From: Ianthella basta
Taxonomy: Eukaryota; Porifera; Demospongiae; Verongiida; Ianthellidae
DNA length: 64,000 bases
Direction of reading: 5' to 3'
NCBI GenBank assembly: GCA_964019415.1
Contig: OZ025888.1
Coordinates: forward strand, 3,668,536-3,732,535
Shown here: one piece after another, positions 1-11,300 of the stretch
Numbering within the stretch: the first letter of the stretch is position 1
Layout: every line of letters begins with the position of its first letter
Made by a program: the position numbers and the translations under genes
The notes under the pieces: model-generated
Databases searched by the model: none
What the model was told of the DNA's origin: nothing
What the model saw: the letters and a program-made list of their open reading frames with translations, nothing else

Positions 1-281
1 ACAGCCCACTTCTGGTCGCCATTCTATTGGCCTGAAAAGGTGGTCTGGTGACTTTGGTCGACTTTCTTAGGTCTGGAAGTTGACTCCAGCAGGATTTCTG
101 CTGGCCAATCAGATTGCAGAATAGCCCAATTGTTGCATAACCACACAACCCAGACTCCAACTCAATTAGGGCATACAGAACAATTGTGCAAATGGCAAGC
201 TGTGCGGCATATAGCAATAAATATTGTTTCATAGTATGAGGCAAACTGTAATAATACTTGGAGCACGGGAATAAGTGGGTC

Positions 282-610
282 AGCTAAAGATCTGGAGGTT
301 GCCGGTGCTGGTCCAGTTCACTGCCATTTTTCCCTTCAGACCTTCTTTCCTTACCATGTGTAGTTCTGAACGTTGTCTTTCATTTGTGTAACCATGGTAC
401 ATAGACCATCTTAATTAGCATTCTGAGTGTCACTGATTAGTCAGTGCCCGGTGTGGGAGTTTCAAAGGCTCTGGATAGTGAATAAGGAGGGAATAAATCA
501 GTGGCTGATGGCGGTGACCAGTGACCCGCGGCCGGCTGCTAAAGGGCTGGCTAAAGATCTGAAGATTGCTGGTGCTGGTCTGGTTCACTGCCATTTGTTC
601 CTTCCTTCCT
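282..610. repeat. Dispersed direct repeat, two copies of about 63 bp
   Basis: The segment around 282-345 (CAGCTAAAGATCTGGAGG onward) recurs at about 548-610 with several substitutions. Both copies continue into the same 'ggttcactgccatt' type sequence. The copies are about 266 bp apart, so this is a diverged local duplication. No coding role is evident. Confidence 0.55.
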
Positions 611-813
611 TGTTGTGAACCCAGGCACTGTGTGTGTTCCAGTCCATTTGCAGAACGTCGAAAATCCTCCCTTTTAGAATCGATGAAGCTTGCCTCGCTA
701 TGAAGCAGTGGTAGCTATCTAGCTAAGTGTGGTGGAAACAGGGTAGCTAGCTAATGCTCGGACACCTCAAGATATCATTCTAAAGCCCAACAGTTACTTA
801 AACATGAAGTATA

Positions 814-960
814 GCAATGAATGATGGGCTGATACGATAGCCATGAAATTAGCAATCAGGTGTATATAATCATAATGATACAATATGCACAGCAATGGAT
901 GATGAGCTGATATGATAGCCATGACTTGAGTAGAGTCATAATGATACAATACAATAGGTA
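814..960. repeat. Two-copy tandem repeat, period about 77 bp
   Basis: The unit beginning AGCAATGAATGATGGGCTGA at about 814 is repeated from about 891 with changes. Both copies contain a 'gatagccatga' stretch and a 'tcataatgatacaata' stretch. Confidence 0.55.
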
Positions 961-1056
961 ATATAGGTTTACTGAAATACTAGTTATGTCCTCAAGCCTA
1001 ATATCAGCATGATCAGGCCTTGCAATTGGTAGAGGCGTGGGCTGTGGCATCTGAGT

Positions 1057-1107
1057 GTCATCATTGTTGTCGTCATCATCATCATCGTCATCATCATCAT
1101 CATCATG
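1057..1107. repeat. (ATC)n/(CAT)n microsatellite
   Basis: A run of CAT/ATC trinucleotides with a few G interruptions. It creates spurious His-rich and Met-rich open frames on the two strands. Confidence 0.85.
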
Positions 1108-1494
1108 TTCATAGCTGCTGTCAACTCCTTCACAAGCATGTAGGCAATAAATATATTATTACTAGCAGGAAAGCCCACCTTCGGCGGCTTTGCTACGACG
1201 CCCCCACGACGGCTGCTGCACAATAGCCACTCCACAACAGTGGCTTATGATCGTGTGGGTTTGCCAGCTGGTAGGCTGCATTCATAGCTATGCATGCATG
1301 TTGCAGGCGATGCTGTGTGTAGCATGATGTGGACAGAGAATCACCCAGAATAAGCGGAATCATGCATGCACTGACAATGGATGTCGACATAGAAACAACT
1401 GCAAAATTGGTACTCTAAGAATGGAACTGAAGAACAGTGTATGTGGGCACATCAAGTAAGAAAAAATGGAAGCTTATGTTTGCTCAGGGAAATG

Positions 1495-1775
1495 CCATAT
1501 CTTAAGTCCAAATGCTACAACTCTCTTGCTCCGGCCTTCCTACCTATCTACTCTTTTCAAGACACCATCCCACATTACTCCACTCGCAAGAGAGATCAAA
1601 TAAATCTTTCATCTGTCAAGTCATCCTATGGACACCACTCATTCAGCTTCCTTGGTGTATCCCTGTGGCACTCACCTCCATCTTCTATTCGTGCCTCAAA
1701 CTCATTAGCATCATTTACAAACTCAGCATCAGATTTTATGCACAAACTAACTTTTTACACAATAAACGTGTACAT
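1495..1775 (+). mobile_element. LINE 3'-end relic (RT C-terminal region)
   Basis: The plus-strand frame contains SSYGHHSFSFLGVSLWHS followed by a LPSSIR-like PPSSIRASNSLASF string. This is the pattern found at the extreme C-terminus of CR1/L2/Jockey-type LINE reverse transcriptases (aromatic-Gly, SFS, LWNSLP, IR, SLxxFK). No RT catalytic motif is present, so only the 3' tail of an element remains. It abuts the Ig2 relic at 1784. Confidence 0.55.
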
Positions 1776-1783
1776 GATGATCT

Positions 1784-1926
1784 TTGATCTGCTTCATAGT
1801 ATATTCGTGCTGCTCCCCATTTACCCCACTGGTGCAGTTGATCCACTGTTTCCCATCCTTCCCTGCTACCTGTTGTGCATCAGTGATGAGGGTATTGTTG
1901 AGGAGGAGGGAGGTTGACGTGAAGTG
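1784..1926 (-). pseudogene. Isolated receptor Ig2-exon relic
   Basis: The minus strand encodes a fragment (STSLLLNNTLITDAQQ, then GKDGKQWINCTSG) that matches the first half of the second Ig-like exon of the receptor family. The C-terminal half, with the YYC cysteine strand, is missing, and no flanking receptor exon lies on the downstream side. It marks a lost receptor copy beyond S1. Confidence 0.75.
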
Positions 1927-2076
1927 GCGAAATATGTACATATACTTTGTGCACTTCTAGTAATCTGACATAGAAACATTGCTTTCATTACCAGTTATGC
2001 TTCACAGCTGTTACATTGTTCAAAACACAACGTTTTCTAGTTTTCAACTACTACTCTACAATACAAACTGATGTGA

Positions 2077-4043
2077 TTAAGATTTAACAGATGCATACTC
2101 GCTCCCTTCCACCTTCATCAGGTCCAGCTCCTGATAGTGCTTGTTGTGTCCCTCTGTGTCCTGCTTGTCTACCTCCTCATAGACCCCTGCACCAAGAGGT
2201 GTGCTCTTCTTCCCTTCATCCACCACCTCATAGTGATCAGTCCCAGGAGGAGGAGGCTTGGGGGAGTGGTCCAGTACCCTCCTGTGTTTGGCTCTTACCA
2301 ACATCACCACACCAGCAGTGAATGTGGTTATGCCCACAAGAACCATTAGTGCACCAATGGATATTGGCAGCACTATTGATAAAATACATGTAGTTTTGAC
2401 TGTAAATGGAAGCAAATGACAGAGATGTGTTTCACATAAGATGTTAGTTATAGCTAGGGTTGGCAGTAGCAACCTGGTCAATGCTATCCTTAAGACTGCA
2501 TACGTATATGTCCTAACCTTGTTGTCCATTTGATGTAGAGGATGGCAAGTCATGATCAATTATTGCTGATGCTGAAGTTGGTGTTCCTCTGCTACCTACA
2601 GTTGGTGTAATCATCGCCGTGCTTGTGGATGGTCCACCTATGGTAAACATTCAGTCATGATAACTTTTAAGTACAATCAGTAACACCAAGTGCTTGCACT
2701 TTACGTTAGTACACTGCTGGCCCTACACACATTGGATATCACAACAACAGATAGAAACACTATGTAGTTGCTCCTAGTGCTTCCTACCTTCCCTGCATTG
2801 TCCGTCTGGTATAAGACATCTCACTGCTGGCTGTTGACTGATGTTGTGTCCACTAACTGCCCACATCTTCACTCTGTAGAGCTGACCTAGTCCTCCAAAA
2901 CATGATACATTTGCCAATGCTCGTCCAGTTCCTCCACTATTAGCACTGACACTCATGTACTTCTCTACAAATGTGATGTTTCGTACATTGCACTCAAACT
3001 CTACAATATATCTCTCCACTTGGCTGCCATCTGGTGATGTGAAGGTCCACATAGTGTTCTGGACACTTACATGGGGCATTGATAGAGTGGCTAGATGGAT
3101 AGATTTACAAATAGCCAGTAGAAAAGTGCAATCCATTATAGCTATATTGAAAGTAGAGTGTGTTTGAGTAACTGGTGATAGCATCAACTTGCTTACTTGA
3201 ATTCTTTAAGTAAACTGAAAAGTAGGTCCTTGTTGATTGTCTGAAGCAATAATAGAGTCCATTTCTAGTGTAACTGTTCAGTTCACTTGTGGCACTGTTA
3301 CCAATCCGACTTGATGCAAAATTTTGATTCACCGTAGAGAATATTTGTGGATGTCCTTGATTTCCCCCACTGGTACAGTTGATCCACTGTTTCCCATCTT
3401 TCTCTTTTACCTGTTGTGCATCAGTGATGAGGGCATGTTTGAGGAGGAGGGAGGTTGACGTGTAGAGGAATGGACCAGGGCTAGCTGCAGAATGTACAGG
3501 TAGATAGAACGGCACAGAACATGCATGTTTACAGAGTACTATTATCTGATGAATTTCCCAACCTGCTATACGAATTTCTGTGGAAGCTTTTGCCTCTTTC
3601 ATATTGCCATACTCAGCATCACAATAGTGTCTTCTTTCAAAATCCTGGGAAGTGACATCCATCAATAGAGTGTCATCGACCACTCTGTAGTAAGGGGTTC
3701 CCTCTTGTATCTCACACCTCACTTCAGTGCACTCATAGTACCACTTGTATCTGATCACCTCACTCCCCTCAGGTAGTGCTGTCACATCACAGGTCAGAAG
3801 AACTCTTGTTCCCAGTGTGAAGCTGGCTATACTGATTGTGCTTCCTGACTCAATGTCTAGTTCACTACCAGCATTGTAAGCCCTGATCTTCACCACAACA
3901 GCTGCCTCTCCTGTGAGTCATGTGGATGGTACCACACAATAACTCCTCAACTCTCTCTATCCCTAGCAATCACTCCCAAGTCCCCTCCTACCTGTTTGGA
4001 GACTGGCTGTGATGAGTCCCAGTAGAACTAACAGCACCTTCAT
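2077..4043 (-). CDS. S1: short-tail Ig-Ig-FN3 transmembrane receptor, intact
   Basis: Predicted exons: signal peptide 3992-4043; Ig1 3563-3910; Ig2 3197-3484; FN3-like 2788-3090; stalk 2518-2637; TM+tail 2077-2399. The sum is 1434 nt, giving a 477-residue type I membrane protein; all introns are phase 1 with GT-AG ends and are 78-150 nt long. The signal peptide starts MKVLLVLLGLITASLQT in closely related copies. Ig1 shows LTCDV, YKWY and a YC strand, here DFERRHYC instead of the usual D-x-GG-x-YYC. Ig2 shows WINC and GLYYCF. FN3 shows LYRVKVWAVSGHN. After the TM helix the tail has PPPPGT, HYEVV, VYEEV, HYQEL and SEYASV. Ligand unknown. A cell-surface recognition role is inferred from architecture only. 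Confidence 0.85.
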
Positions 4044-4535
4044 TGCTAGAACCCTCTAAGGTTGATCTCTATAGGCTACAGTCCTCCTCTGATATTGCTT
4101 CAATCTGTGGCACTGAAATAGACTGGAGGGAGACACACTACAGCCAGCCTGAACTGCTTACATTCATGTCTAGAGCACTTTGCTAATTATAACTCTGTAG
4201 GACTTCTTTAGACAGACCACATCAATAGAAACTGCTACCTACGTACTTGCTATGGCCTCAGAGGCCACATGCAAACATGGCACACATTATCCCAGAAGCC
4301 ATCAAGTGGTTCCCAATTAGTGTCCCCATTAGCCAATACTGCCAGACCAGCACCTTCAGTAAGACTCAGATTCATGTGCACTGCATGTGTTATACTGTCC
4401 AGCAACTGATGGTATTACTGAAATACTGGAAGAGAATGACATTAAGAAGAATGCAAATCCACCAAGGGTTCTGGAGTGCAATGTGTGTGTGCATGTTTAT
4501 AAGATGTAGTGCTTTTTCAGTCGCTCACTTACTGT

Positions 4536-4905
4536 ACAGTCATCCACTGCTCTGTACTAAGGGGATTCCTCATACATCTCACTTGAGTGTACTTGCAGTA
4601 CCACTTGTATCTGATCAACTCACTCCCCTCAGGTAGTCCTGTCACATCACAGGTCAGAAGAACTCTTGTTCCCAGTGTGAAGCTGTACAGGCAATGAATT
4701 TCAGTATTTAATGTCCATTTCACCTACACCAGCTGGTATGTATACCAATGTATGCCCTGACTGTCACCCTAGCAGCTGCCTCTTCTGTGAATCATGCAGA
4801 TGGCACCACAAATCTACTCAACTCCATCTGTGTCTAGAATAATTATCAGTCCTCTGTCTGTGTGGAGACTAGCTGTGATGAGTTCCAGTGGTATATACTC
4901 CTTTA
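4536..4905 (-). pseudogene. Receptor 5'-end relic (signal peptide + Ig1) between S1 and L1
   Basis: The minus strand retains an Ig1 fragment (FTLGTRVLLTCDVTGLPEG, then RYKWYCKY) at about 4536-4690, a degraded start of that exon near 4722-4794, and a degraded signal-peptide exon near 4862-4905. The YYC strand, Ig2, FN3 and tail are all absent. Equivalent relics lie at about 16.8, 23.8 and 37.7 kb, always in the S-to-L interval, so the truncation predates the duplications. Confidence 0.7.
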
Positions 4906-5862
4906 CAGCCAGAACACTCTGAAATTGAACACTGGTATATTAACTGCCTTCTTAATGATAGCACTACTGTGGTACAGAAATGGATGGGCAAAAGTAGAGA
5001 CTGGTTATGGTGAGTCCCAGAAGAATCGTCAGCACTTGTTCCTTCATAACTCAGTTGAACACTGGACTATTGTCCTCCAACATGCATGTGCTAGTGCTGT
5101 TGTGGTACACAAAGACAGACTGTGGGTGTGGATACTGTCCTTGTTGCAAGTTGCTTCCAAAGATGATGGAAAGCAACTACACCCGGCATGCAATATCATT
5201 TGTGTTTGTATGTGTGTGCATTAATTAATGCTTCATAAATTTGAGTGGAAAATTGCTTAATTGTTTCCCTATCACAAACTTAAGAGTTTCTTAGAAAGTG
5301 ACTTGCCAAAATCACACTCTGGTGCAATGGATTTTCACCCTTAGTTTTCATGGAACACATACACTGGCTATGGTATATGAACTTGTATCATTAACATAAC
5401 AACAGAAACATATTCTGTACTGTATGGTGGTGAATGTCTCTCATACGTAGTTTCATTGCATAATTTCTTGCAGCTGATGGGGGGCTATAGGTTTGCAGTG
5501 AAACCACTTCAACTCCCCATTATGGCAGCAGTACTATGTGTAGTACTATGTTATATACACTTTATAGCTTGTCATGCACTGGATCTGAGGGAATGTCAGA
5601 CCTGTAGCTATTGGCTGGAGATGGACAAATGTATCTTTGAATCTCTTAATTAAGCAATTCATGTAGTTGACCTTTCAGCCAAAGAGGCCAACAAGTGCCG
5701 GAATTACCTGTTCTGATTATTGATGCACTACATTGCTAATTTAATAAGCTCAAGTTTGAACATCACAGGGTGTAACTAGATGAGACAATACAATATAAAT
5801 TGTATGAGTTAATTTGCACACATGTTCTGATTACCGAAAACTATACTGTTAAAGGAGTGAAG
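4906..5862. other. Conserved 3' flank of an L-type receptor gene
   Basis: No gene is seen. The segment at about 5471-5640 (a 'ttgcagtgaa' core, then 'atggcagcag', then 'gagggaatgtcagacctgtag') recurs beside the other L tails (about 24780-24870, 28667-28780, 38710-38890, 51770-51930) and alone at about 12858-13020. It belongs to the duplicated unit. Confidence 0.55.
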
Positions 5863-8800
5863 TCACTTTTTCTTCTTATGACTCTTATCCACAACTGCAT
5901 AGAGCATCTCAACATTCAGAACCTTGCTGTCTTCTTCAATCTGGTGTGCAGACTCACTGTCTGTCTTTGGCTTGTTCTTGACCCGTACCAAGTTATCATT
6001 CTCCTCCTCCCTTTCAACTCTTCCACTCTTCACTACTCCCTCCCCTCTCTCTGTCAACTTGCCTTTCTTCTTCATTGGCATGGCATACAGATCTTCTTTG
6101 TTTGTGGCTGACAGTGTTTCTTTCTCCTTCTCTGTCCCTTTCTTCTTGCTCTTGTCCACAACTGCATATAGATCCCCAATGTTGGTCACACTGACTGGAG
6201 TGGAGGATTCTTTTGGTGCTAGTTTCATTGCAGTTTTGATCTGTGCCTTGTTATCAACATCTTCATACGGATCAAAGCCATCAACAATGGAACCTGTAGC
6301 TTCATTCATTTCAGCATATGCATAGTCAGCACCTAGATGTTTCTCTTCCACCTCATTTCCTTGCTTAGCCACCATTGCACTGTTGTAATATGGATTGTCT
6401 TCCATCTTTGGCTCTCCTTTCTGCTTATAAGTTACCTTCCTCCTCACCACTACTACCACAATTATTGCTACCAGTAGGGTCAACACTAACAGGAGGAGGA
6501 GCACACCTGCACCAATCCCCACTCCTATGAATCTGCCACTTGCTGCACCTACAGAGAAAGAAGACATGACACTCAGTTTAGGGGTACATGGGTTGCATGC
6601 ATGGTGACCCTGATTCTGGTACACCCAGCTTGGGGGTACTTAGATTTCATTTCTGATTGTGGTACAGGTAGCAAGGCCTGCATGAATGCACATACATAGC
6701 AACCTGATAGTCAGACTGATTCATTCATGTGTGCCTTAAGTTTATGCGTGTACGTAATTTGTAGTTTTTAAATGTAATGTACTTGTCATCATGCTCAAGA
6801 GTACTACTTGTTGACACAGCATGTTGTTACAATTGGACTCCATGTGCTGTGCAGTGTTGTTTGTGTGTGTCCATCTGTACTTAATATAGTGGCTTTCATG
6901 TATTGTTTATGCATAGCTACATGTTGTAGTAACACTACTTCTGATACACCACCATACCAACCCTCAAGTTACATGTATTGGTACTAACCTCGTGGTCCAG
7001 GTGGACTAGAAGGGGAAACGTCTGTCATTGATGGTGTAGTGGCCACTGTCGGTGGGGTTGAAGTTCCTCTGCTACCCACAGTTGTTGATGTAATCAACAC
7101 TGGGTTTGTGGTGATCAATATATATAATCAGTGACAAAGAAAACGTTGTATACTTAACTTCACATAATAAAACAATGTGTACTTTGCTAACATTAAAAAA
7201 GAAGCAAAGAGGACAACAGGAACGCTACATGGCCTTGTGCCTCCTACCTTCCCTGCATTGACACAGTACTTGTTGCAATTGGACTCCATGTGCTGTACAA
7301 TGTTGTTTGTGTGTGTCCATCTGTATTACAATGTCTTTCTCATGTATTGTTTATGCATAGCTACGCCTTGTAGCAACAATACAACTTGTGATACACCACC
7401 GTACATATACTAACCCTCAAGCTACATGTACTAATACTAACCTTGTGGTCCAGGTGGACTGGAAGGTGAAATGTCGGTCATTGATGATGTAGTAGGCAGT
7501 ATTGGTGGAGTTGGAGTTCCTCTGCTGCCTACAGTTGTTGGTGTAAGCACCACTGTGTTTGTAGTAGTTGATCCACCTGAGGCACATAACAATGATCATT
7601 ATAATCAGTGCCACAAACTTTAGATACTTAACTTCACGTAATTAAACAATGCATACTTTGCTAACATTCATCATTTCCAAAGTATTAGAATAGAAAGATA
7701 GAGCACACAACATGTCCGTGTGTGCATCCTACCTTCCCTGCATTGCCCATCTGATGTAAGACATCTCACTGCTGGCTGTTGACTGATGTTGTGTCCACTA
7801 ACTGCCCACACCTTCACTCTGTAGAGCTGACCTAGTCCTCCAAAACATGACACATTTCTTGCTACTCGTCCAATTCCTTCACTATTGGACATGACACTCA
7901 TGTACTTCTCTACAAATGTGATGTTTCGTACTCTGCACTCAAACTCTACAATATATCTCTCCACTTGGCTGCCATCTGGTGATGTGAAGGCCCACATAGT
8001 GTTCTGGACACTTACATGGGGCATTGGTAGAGTGGCTAGAAGGATGGATTTACATATAATCAGTAGTGAAAGTACAAACTTATAGTTATAATGTGTGTGT
8101 GAGCGTGCTTGAGTGATTAGTTAATGTCATTGCATCAACTTGCTTACTTAAATTCTTCAAATAAACTGAGAAGTAGGTCTTTGTTGATTGTCTGAAGCAA
8201 TAATAGCGTCCATTTCTAGTGTAACTGTTCAGTTCACTTGTGGCACTGTTACCAATTTGACTTGATGCAAAATTTTGATTCACCGTAGAGAATATTTGTG
8301 GATGTCCTTGATTTCCCCCACTGGTGCAGTTGATCCACTGTTTCCCATCCTTCTCTTTTACCTGGTGTGCATCAGTGATGAGGGCATGGTTGAGGAGGAG
8401 GGAGGTTGACGTGTAGAGGAACGGACCAGGGCTAGCTGCAGAATGTACAGGTAGATAGAACAGCACAGAACATGCATGTTTACAGAGTATTATTATCTGA
8501 TGAATTTCCCAACCTGCTGTATGGATTTCTGTGGAAACTTTTGCCTCTTTCATATTGCCATACTCAGCATCACAATAGTGCCTTCTTTCAAAATCCTGGG
8601 AAGTGACATCCACCAATAGAGTGTCATTCACTGCTCTGTAGTAGGAGGTTCCCTCTTGTATCTCACACCTTCCTCCAGCTCCAGTGCACTTGTGGTACCA
8701 CTTGTATCTAATCACCTCACTCCCCTCAGGTAGTCCTGTCACATCACAGGTCAGAAGAACTCTTGTTCCCAGTGTGAAGCTGTCAATACTGATTGTGCTT

Positions 8801-8999
8801 CCTGACTCAGTGTAGAGTTTTCCGCTAGCATTGTAAGCCCTGATCTTCACCATAACTGTTGCCTCTCCTGTGAGTCATGTGGATGGTACCACACAATAAC
8901 TCCTCAACTCCCTCTATCCCTAGCAATCACTCCTAAGCCCCTCCTACCTGTTTGGAGACTGGCTGTGATGAGTCCCAGTAGAACCAACAGCACCTTCAT
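5863..8999 (-). CDS. L1: long-tail Ig-Ig-FN3 transmembrane receptor, intact
   Basis: Predicted exons: signal peptide 8948-8999 (MKVLLVLLGLITASLQT); Ig1 8514-8867; Ig2 8148-8435; FN3 7733-8035; stalk 7442-7576; second stalk 6989-7099 (acceptor at an internal CCCAG); TM+tail 5863-6548. The sum is 1929 nt, 642 residues, all phase 1. Another stalk-like exon near 6788-6890 has a 1-nt insertion and a lost donor and is presumably skipped; a further fragment lies near 7250-7355. The TM segment is a Leu/Val run followed by RRKVTYKQK. Tail motifs in order: NPYYNS, DYAYAEM, DPYEDV, DLYAVV, DLYAMP, MLYAVV and a final lysine run. These are plausible SH2/PTB docking sites; the true partner is unknown. Exon choice in the stalk is the least certain part. 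Confidence 0.8.
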
Positions 9000-9350
9000 T
9001 GTTAGGATTACACTAAGGTTGAACACGGGCATTTGGCTGTTGTCCTCCTCTATCAGTGCTAATGTGGTACAGAAATAGACTGTGGTGGGATCCACTTGGG
9101 GCTTCTGTGGTGTAGTATACAAGTGCCCGTTTTCAGAAAGGCTTCAGAAATCATATACGATTGCCACTATAATAGCTGTCCAAGCCATTAACAAAGTGTA
9201 GTACTACTACTAATTGTCTGAAAATGCATGGCTACCACAAATTCATCAACACCAACTAGTACTTTCAAATTTCATTATTGTAAATTGCTGGCTCTGATTT
9301 ATCCAATATTATGTGACAGTATTTGCGAAAAGGGAAAATTTTGGGGCAAA

Positions 9351-9369
9351 TGACGTCATAATATAAAAC
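9351..9369 (+). promoter_or_regulatory. CRE palindrome followed by TATA-like box
   Basis: The palindrome TGACGTCA at 9351-9358 is followed within 3 bp by ATATAAAA at 9361-9368 and then a locally GC-richer stretch. This arrangement fits a plus-strand CREB/ATF-responsive core promoter. A plausible first donor (agtgtaa|gtaagg) follows about 45 bp downstream. Function is inferred from the motif pair only. Confidence 0.4.
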
Positions 9370-9669
9370 GGAGGCGAGAAAGCGGTCTGGGTACGAGACT
9401 AGTGTAAGTAAGGTGGGCTCCTCTTTCACTGCGGGTAGCCTACCTCAGCTACATCAGATTGTTGTGGATGGCCAAGCATAATCGGCACACTGAAGTGGGC
9501 TCCTGGCACAAGTATCGATTTGACCGTCTGTAGCTGCACTGGCTCCTATCAATACTGCATACAGGCTTTTGACGCGCTCCAGTCAGAAAGTTGTGAAAGA
9601 TATGACAGTGATGTGAGAATCGGTAAGCAGTCAAGGGAATCTTATTCTGATTGTGCTTGGTTTATTCCA

Positions 9670-9835
<166 letters not shown>

Positions 9836-10182
9836 TACAAAGATGACTGAAAACCAAGCTGTTTGTTTTGGAGTTGATCTGGAGTAAGTCTGCAGATTAA
9901 CAAAAGTCAGGACATGATTGACGGTTTATGACCTTCCTGATTGCATATATCCCACATGTCCGCTTGCACAGTTTAGGTAGTAGGATCACCTTTTTAGCCA
10001 GCACTCTCCTCCTCAGGTACAAAGCAGGATGTGCATTCAGAATGTTATGTAGATCAAAAAGAATCAGCAAAAACATTTTGACAGTTTGGTAAGGGTACTT
10101 TCACTGGATAACTTCCTGGTTTGGAGACTTAAACTCTTGCTACCCCAACATGCAGTCTATGGCATTGTGATGTATCTTTCAG

Positions 10183-11060
10183 GCCATCAGTAATGCTGCA
10201 TCTCCAACTGTCTGAACTGTTGAATATCTCTGTACCAATCGATTTTTCGGCCAAGCAGCTCTCTATCTCCGGGTTGTCCAACTGCGTTTGCCTTACCAGG
10301 TAGCTCTGTATTCTATATTTATTGTCTGGTTAGCTATGCAACATGCATGGTAGCCGTCTCTATTGTCCGGTTAAACACCCGGAGTCGTTACTGTCTTAGG
10401 TTATGCATACGGGCAGTCGGTTACACGATCGGTTGCTCAGTTGATTAACCGGCGGCAGGTTGCATAACCGAAAACATTAAGCAACCATATGGAACATATA
10501 CAGCAATAATAGAGACAGTTTGATGTATAGATTCTATTGCATAATCACTGTCACTGTCACTGTCACTGTAAGAGTTAGGCAGAGTGTGTAGTAGTCTGAT
10601 GTGTTGCCATTGGACTGTGCTCTGTTGATCATTTTCACAGTTCACAAGTTGCCCCTATCCTCCCAGTGGGCCTGATCTAACCAGTTCAATAACAAAGAAT
10701 GTAACAGCTAGCTCAACTGGTGAGGGCCCTTAACAGTATGCTAAACTGCCTTGATGCCCTTGTCAAACTAAATGCACAATCTCAGCATTTGTTGTGACTT
10801 GGAGTCTAAATACATACTTCAAGGAGGTCCTGTTAATTTACCTGCTGACATGTCTAACTTGCGACTAAAACCTGAGAACTGTTGTTCTCCAACACTACCC
10901 CAGTCATACGTACTTAATTGGGTATTTTGTGTAGCTGTAAGCACTTCTTCACTGCCCTGTGTGTTTGCAGTTCCAGTAATGTCCGGCTGCCTCTGTTCTC
11001 CCAGTGGCACTGGACTAACAACCAGAGCACAGCTCAGAGAGATGGGAGCCAGCTCAACTG
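10183..11060 (+). other. Exon-like plus-strand segments upstream of the Death-like exon
   Basis: Three spliceable open segments are visible. 10183-10299 has an acceptor after 'tatctttcag', is open in one frame, and ends at CCAG|gtagct. 10971-11060 lies between 'gtttgcag' and CAACTG|gtgagg and encodes a Cys-rich SGCLCSPSGTG peptide. A diverged paralogue of that exon at about 10640-10716 ends in the same ASSTG|gtgagg. I do not recognise their family. They may be parts of the same plus-strand gene as the exon at 11301, or debris. Confidence 0.3.
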
Positions 11061-11094
11061 GTGAGGAATCTCCTCCAATATGCTAGACACCCTC

Positions 11095-11245
<151 letters not shown>

Positions 11246-11300
11246 TTGTACTTTTTGCTAATTTACCACAATATGTGCGTGTTTCACAAGCCATTCCCAG

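Larger units (their letters stand above)
1..1440. other. Non-coding flank with small local repeats
   Basis: No convincing gene is seen. Short open frames here lack homology that I recognise and lack splice-supported extension. The stretch contains the direct repeat at 282-610, a 77-bp tandem repeat near 814-960 and an ATC/CAT microsatellite at 1057-1107. The rest is unassigned. Confidence 0.5.

Noticed and set aside
2091-2349. Plus-strand open frames of about 70-76 codons antisense to every S tail exon
   Set aside because: They recur exactly where the tail exon recurs and are explained by codon constraint on the opposite strand. The same holds for plus-strand frames antisense to L tails (5924-6325, 25125-25490, 29323-29796, 39147-39560, 52222-52617).
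3911-3991. Extending Ig1 upstream through the open frame before MVKIRAY (for example 54619-54658)
   Set aside because: That frame carries stops in most copies, and CACAG|GAGAGGC joins to the signal-peptide donor in the correct phase in every copy.
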